From an uncultured Burkholderiaceae bacterium (GTDB lineage Bacteria > Pseudomonadota > Gammaproteobacteria > Burkholderiales > Burkholderiaceae_F), in NCBI GenBank assembly GCA_937936215.1, contig CALGWX010000182.1, positions 1 to 15,388 of the forward strand: a DNA stretch of 15,388 nucleotides. Direction: 5' to 3'. Below are positions 14,947 through 15,388 of this stretch, in pieces. The notes beneath the pieces are model-generated. The model was not told the origin of the DNA. It made no database searches and saw only the letters and a program-made list of their open reading frames with translations. Within the stretch, counting starts at the first letter, position 1. Every line of letters starts with the position of its first letter. A program made the translations under genes and the position numbers.

Positions 14947-15388
14947 ATGGACGCGTGGGCGGCGTTGGTCCTGATCGCGCTGATGCTGGCGATCCTGGGC
15001 GCCGGCGTCTGGATCGGCATCGGCGTGCTCGGGGTGGCGTGGCTGGCGATGACGCTGTTCACCGACCGCATGGCCGGCGACAGCCTGGCGCTGACGGTGT
15101 GGGGATCGCTGTCGAGCTGGACGCTGACCGCGCTGCCGCTGTTCATCTGGATGGGCGAGATCCTGCTGAAGACGAAGCTGTCCGAGGGGCTGTTCCGGGG
15201 CCTGGCGCCGTGGATGCAGCGGGTGCCGGGGCGGCTACTGCACTCGAACATCGTCGGTTGCACGATCTTCGCCGCGGTGTCCGGCTCCTCGGCCGCCACC
15301 TGCGCCACCATCGGCAAGATGTCGCTGCCGGAGCTGCGCCGCCGCGGCTACCCGGAGATCATGTCGGTGGGCACGCTCGCCGGCGCCG
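14947..15388 (+). CDS. dctM: TRAP transporter large permease (DctM), N-terminal part, cut by the window edge
   Basis: The first 147 residues of an inner-membrane protein whose family is normally about 430 residues; the rest is beyond the right edge. Visible landmarks are two N-terminal hydrophobic segments, then LPLFIWMGEILLKTKLSEGL, LHSNIVGCTIFAAVSGSSAA and CATIGKMSLPELRRRGYPE. They match the same positions in the minus-strand DctM. The ATG at 14947 is 2 bp after the dctQ stop, with GGAG five bases upstream. It completes the second TRAP system, which on the evidence of its receptor is the probable pyroglutamate importer. Confidence 0.95.
   Translation, partial: MDAWAALVLIALMLAILGAGVWIGIGVLGVAWLAMTLFTDRMAGDSLALTVWGSLSSWTLTALPLFIWMGEILLKTKLSEGLFRGLAPWMQRVPGRLLHSNIVGCTIFAAVSGSSAATCATIGKMSLPELRRRGYPEIMSVGTLAGA

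Overview
The window is GC-rich, gene-dense bacterial DNA with strong third-position GC bias. The large single-chain PurL, the paired TRAP transporters and the degenerate-EAL/HDOD protein together suggest a betaproteobacterium, probably of the order Burkholderiales. This placement is inferred from gene content and base composition, not from a marker search. I saw no rRNA, tRNA, CRISPR array, insertion sequence or phage gene.

Layout. Positions 1-2186 (minus) hold the N-terminal part of purL (purine synthesis), cut by the left edge. Positions 2378-3610 (minus) hold an HDOD signalling protein with a degenerate EAL-like N-terminus. From 12919 down to 3734 there is one co-directional minus-strand series: a LysR regulator, a DUF1445/YcsI (D-glutamate cyclase family) protein, a TRAP transporter (dctP, dctQ, dctM), a DUF2848 protein and a fused HyuA-HyuB 5-oxoprolinase. 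Two junctions are 4-bp ATGA overlaps, and the oxoprolinase ribosome-binding site overlaps the preceding stop codon, so the distal part is clearly an operon. A 473-bp non-coding region (12920-13392) separates LysR from a divergent plus-strand TRAP operon, dctP-dctQ-dctM (13393 onward), whose dctM runs off the right edge.

How the genes may work together. The plus-strand DctP resembles, from my memory of the sequences, the Bordetella pertussis DctP6/DctP7 receptors that bind pyroglutamate (5-oxoproline). The mammalian member of the DUF1445 family (DGLUCY) interconverts D-glutamate and 5-oxo-D-proline. 5-Oxoprolinase opens 5-oxoproline to glutamate with ATP. The locus therefore reads as a pyroglutamate/D-glutamate uptake and catabolism island under one LysR regulator, with a second TRAP transporter of unknown ligand and a DUF2848 protein of unknown function as the undescribed parts. 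The pathway is inferred from family knowledge and context. The open questions are how the D and L forms are connected, what DUF2848 does and what the minus-strand TRAP system carries.
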